27,176 nt of DNA from Candidatus Parcubacteria bacterium (GTDB taxonomy: Bacteria > Patescibacteriota > Patescibacteriia > Patescibacteriales > Patescibacteriaceae): positions 1 to 27,176 of the forward strand of contig JAEWTE010000028.1 of the NCBI GenBank assembly GCA_023459655.1. The letters run 5' to 3'. A model generated the notes under the pieces. The model searched no databases and was not told where the DNA came from. It saw only the letters and a list, made by a program, of their open reading frames with translations. Positions within the stretch are counted from its first letter, which is position 1, and every line of letters starts with the position of its first letter. Shown here piece after piece: positions 25,186 to 27,176 of the stretch. The position numbers were made by a program, and so were the translations under genes.

Positions 25186-26085
25186 ATGACCAAGTCAGCA
25201 AATAGTCAAACTAGTCAATTACGTCGTGAAACGGAACAATTAGCTAAACTCTATGGCATTTGTCCGCGTCATAGTCATGGTCAAAATTTTTTAATTAATC
25301 CAGTCATATTTCAACAAATAACTCAAGCCGCCGCTATTAAACCAACTGATGAAATATTAGAAATTGGTCCTGGTTGGGGCTTTTTAACTATGTCTTTAGC
25401 TAAACAAGCTAGTCGAGTGGTTAGCGTTGAACTTGATCAGCGCTTAGCTGAAGTTTTACCCAGTCGATTAGCGATTGCTGGATTTAATAATATTGAGGTA
25501 ATTAATAATGATATATTAAAGACTATTGTTAATCGACCAGATTTAAGTGATCATCCTGATTTAGTTAATATAGATTTATCGACTGATTATAAGTTAGTTG
25601 CTAATTTACCATATAATATAACCTCAATTTGCTTAAAAAGATTTTTATCTGGTCAAGTTCAGCGACCAAGTTTAATGGTAATTATGGTTCAACAAGAAGT
25701 GGCGGCTCGTTTAACCGCTAAGCCAGGTGATATGAGTTTACTTGGTTTACTGGCTCAGTATTATAGTGCTCCAGAATATCTATTTGATGTGCCAGCTGAT
25801 TATTTTTGGCCTAAGCCTAAGGTAAATAGTGCTGTGGTTCGATTTCATATAAATCAAAATGAACCAATAAAAAACGAAAAAAGATTTTGGCAGCTGGCTA
25901 AGTTAGGTTTTAGTGCTCGTCGTAAAATGCTTAAAAAGAACTTAGCCGCTGGTCTTAAGCTTGACGAAAGAATTATTATTGACGCTCTGTCTCAAATTGG
26001 CCAGAGGATAGACTGTCGGGCTCAGGATTTATCAGTTGAACAATGGTTGGCACTGGTTGCTCTTATTTTTAAAAATATGGTATAA
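25186..26085 (+). CDS. rsmA: 16S rRNA dimethyladenosine transferase
   Basis: RsmA (KsgA) uses S-adenosylmethionine to dimethylate two adjacent adenines in the 3'-terminal hairpin of 16S rRNA late in small-subunit assembly. The 299-residue protein shows the SAM motif EIGPGWGFLT (59-68), the acidic residue binding the ribose (Glu82 in VSVELDQRL), the catalytic NLPYNI motif (140-145), the entry motif GQNFLIN (32-38), and the C-terminal substrate domain (FSARRKMLKKNL). The length is slightly above E. coli KsgA because of about 20 extra N-terminal residues. It is the last gene of the xth operon; its final codons contain the promoter of the next gene. Confidence 0.97.
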   Translation: MTKSANSQTSQLRRETEQLAKLYGICPRHSHGQNFLINPVIFQQITQAAAIKPTDEILEIGPGWGFLTMSLAKQASRVVSVELDQRLAEVLPSRLAIAGFNNIEVINNDILKTIVNRPDLSDHPDLVNIDLSTDYKLVANLPYNITSICLKRFLSGQVQRPSLMVIMVQQEVAARLTAKPGDMSLLGLLAQYYSAPEYLFDVPADYFWPKPKVNSAVVRFHINQNEPIKNEKRFWQLAKLGFSARRKMLKKNLAAGLKLDERIIIDALSQIGQRIDCRAQDLSVEQWLALVALIFKNMV

Positions 26086-26086
26086 T
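26057..26086 (+). promoter_or_regulatory. Extended -10 promoter for the calcium-repeat membrane protein
   Basis: TATAAT at 26081-26086 is preceded directly by TGG, making a TGnTATAAT extended -10 element. TTGCTC at 26057-26062 lies 18 nt upstream as a weak -35. It overlaps the end of rsmA; transcription would begin near 26093, about 32 nt before the next ATG. Confidence 0.55.
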
Positions 26087-26124
26087 TTGAACAATCAATA
26101 TAATTTCGATTTTAATCTTATATT

Positions 26125-26811
26125 ATGGCCCACTTAAACGGTTCGGATAATGGGAGGCCGCTATCACCAGAAGAATTTGCCGCTTGGAAAGCAGATCGAC
26201 GAACTCAACGACAAAAAAATTGGTCATTAGCCGGACTTAGCACTATTACTGTTGCTATTTTAGTGATGTGGTTTTTGCAATTTAGGCAAAATATTACTGC
26301 CCCACTTTATCGTCAACTAGGTTTAAGTAATAACCAGGAAATTGCCACCGCTCTTAAGGGACAAACAATTAATCAAAAAGAACAACAAGATGAAGCTTTA
26401 AAATTATTAGATACTGATGGAGATGGACTAAGTGATTATGATGAATTATATATTTATAATACTTCACCATTTTTAGAAGATAGTGATAGTGATGGTGTCT
26501 CTGATAAGATTGAGATAGAACGTGGTCAAGATCCTAATTGTCCAATTGGTAAAGATTGTAGTGGATCAATTTTAGTGAATCCAGCCGCCACCATTGATAC
26601 TGCTCCAGAAGTAATTTCGGCGGTTGCTGATTCAATTAGTCAACCAGTTATTTTACCTGATAATACTGGAGATTTAACAGCTGATAGTATTTTACCTACA
26701 GATGTTAATAGTCTTCGTCAAGTTTTATTACAAGCCGGCATGGATCAATCGATGCTGGATCAGTTTAGTGATGACGACCTATTGCAAGCCTATCAAGAAG
26801 CTTTTAGATAA
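26125..26811 (+). CDS. Membrane-anchored protein with thrombospondin type-3-like calcium repeats
   Basis: A 228-residue protein of unknown role. A basic cytoplasmic N-terminus (WKADRRTQRQKNW) is followed by one membrane helix (about 33-52), a spacer, then two Asp-rich calcium-binding repeats: DTDGDGLSDYDE at 96-107 and DSDSDGVSDKIE at 119-130. The second is followed by a Cys pair (Cys139 and Cys145) that could form a disulfide. The C-terminal half is acidic and low in predicted structure, ending with LLQAGMDQSMLDQFSDDDLLQAYQEAF. These repeats occur in many extracellular bacterial proteins and rigidify on binding Ca2+. It has its own promoter and is 9 nt upstream of a secreted protein gene, suggesting the start of a surface-structure operon. 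Confidence 0.8.
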   Translation: MAHLNGSDNGRPLSPEEFAAWKADRRTQRQKNWSLAGLSTITVAILVMWFLQFRQNITAPLYRQLGLSNNQEIATALKGQTINQKEQQDEALKLLDTDGDGLSDYDELYIYNTSPFLEDSDSDGVSDKIEIERGQDPNCPIGKDCSGSILVNPAATIDTAPEVISAVADSISQPVILPDNTGDLTADSILPTDVNSLRQVLLQAGMDQSMLDQFSDDDLLQAYQEAFR

Positions 26812-26820
26812 AATAGTTTT

Positions 26821-27176
26821 ATGAAGAAAATAATCATTAGTTCAATTTTATTATCTGTTATTTTATCCTCCATAATAGTTTATCCGGTTAATCAAGCCAG
26901 TGCTCAAATACCAGTTACTGTTACTAGCGACATACCCCTAGTTGCCAAAGAAGTAAAAGATACGATCTGGACCAAATTATTAACAGCTCTAAATAAGGCC
27001 GCCAATCGGACCTGGAGTTCGTTATTAAGTAAGTATATTAATCAAGCAGCTGAGCAATCGGCTGTTTATTTAGCCAGTGGGCTTAAAGGTCAAAAACCAG
27101 CTTTTTTGACTATGCAAAAAGGTGAGTTTTGGAAACAAGTTGGTAATGAAGCAGCTGGAGCTTTTATTGAAAACTT
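26821..27176 (+). CDS. Secreted protein, 3' truncated by window edge, function unknown
   Basis: The frame is open from ATG at 26821 to the window end (118 codons visible). It begins with a clear signal peptide (MKKIIISSILLSVILSSIIV..., likely cleaved after ASA near residue 28). The mature part is helical and amphipathic, with SLLSKYINQAAEQSAVYLA and then GQKPAFLTMQKGEFWKQV. The last segment resembles, from memory, secreted proteins at the start of type IV secretion- or pilus-like loci in Parcubacteria; this cannot be confirmed from the fragment. It follows the calcium-repeat protein by 9 nt and shares its codon use, so the two are probably co-transcribed. Confidence 0.7.
   Translation, partial: MKKIIISSILLSVILSSIIVYPVNQASAQIPVTVTSDIPLVAKEVKDTIWTKLLTALNKAANRTWSSLLSKYINQAAEQSAVYLASGLKGQKPAFLTMQKGEFWKQVGNEAAGAFIEN

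Noticed and set aside
1..27176. Recoded TGA (Gly) as in Gracilibacteria and Absconditabacteria
   Set aside because: TGA ends leuS, porA and porB at the expected lengths and no conserved gene carries an in-frame TGA.

Overview
This window looks like a chromosomal segment of a Candidate Phyla Radiation (Patescibacteria) bacterium, probably in or near Parcubacteria. That placement is inference from gene content, not from a tree. The pointers are low GC, very tight gene packing, a LemA-HtpX pair, a Mur ligase without the usual N-terminal UDP-binding domain, a type-2 (eukaryote-like) IleS, compact RpoB and RpoC, small membrane proteins with a TrbC/VirB2-like two-helix segment, and almost no Shine-Dalgarno motifs. 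TGA is used as a stop (for example at the ends of leuS, porA and porB), so the TGA=Gly code of Gracilibacteria and Absconditabacteria does not apply.

Layout. (1) Positions 1-8116, + strand: the 3' part of ileS, then lemA, htpX, a small membrane protein, a NIF3-family protein, ruvA, a FemAB-type aminoacyltransferase and a MurE-like ligase. Gaps are 1-19 nt, so this reads as one operon mixing translation, membrane quality control, recombination and cell-wall functions. (2) Positions 8117-15900: a 257-nt gap with a good promoter candidate and a structured leader, then rpoB-rpoC, closed by a very strong terminator. (3) Positions 15919-21830, - strand: a tightly coupled six-gene operon read as dsbA-like, porG, porA, a Cys-rich membrane protein, porB, and a C39-peptidase-like membrane protein. 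(4) Positions 21884-26085, + strand: xth, leuS and rsmA, starting from a divergent promoter region shared with operon 3. (5) Positions 26125-27176, + strand: a membrane-anchored calcium-repeat protein with its own extended -10 promoter, then the start of a secreted protein that runs off the right edge.

The most unusual part is region 3. Cytoplasmic 2-oxoacid:ferredoxin oxidoreductase subunits (gamma, alpha, beta) alternate with two paralogous surface proteins. Each surface protein has the same two-helix TrbC/VirB2-like module. One carries a Cys-rich domain of unknown function, the other a C39-like cysteine peptidase domain. A membrane-anchored DsbA-like thiol oxidoreductase heads the operon and could oxidise the many extracytoplasmic cysteines. 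The second point of interest is the rpoBC leader of roughly 235 nt, which has nested hairpins, a 39-codon open frame ending exactly at a final hairpin, and a T6 tract just before rpoB.

No rRNA, tRNA, CRISPR array, insertion sequence or stretch of more than 300 bases without a gene was found.
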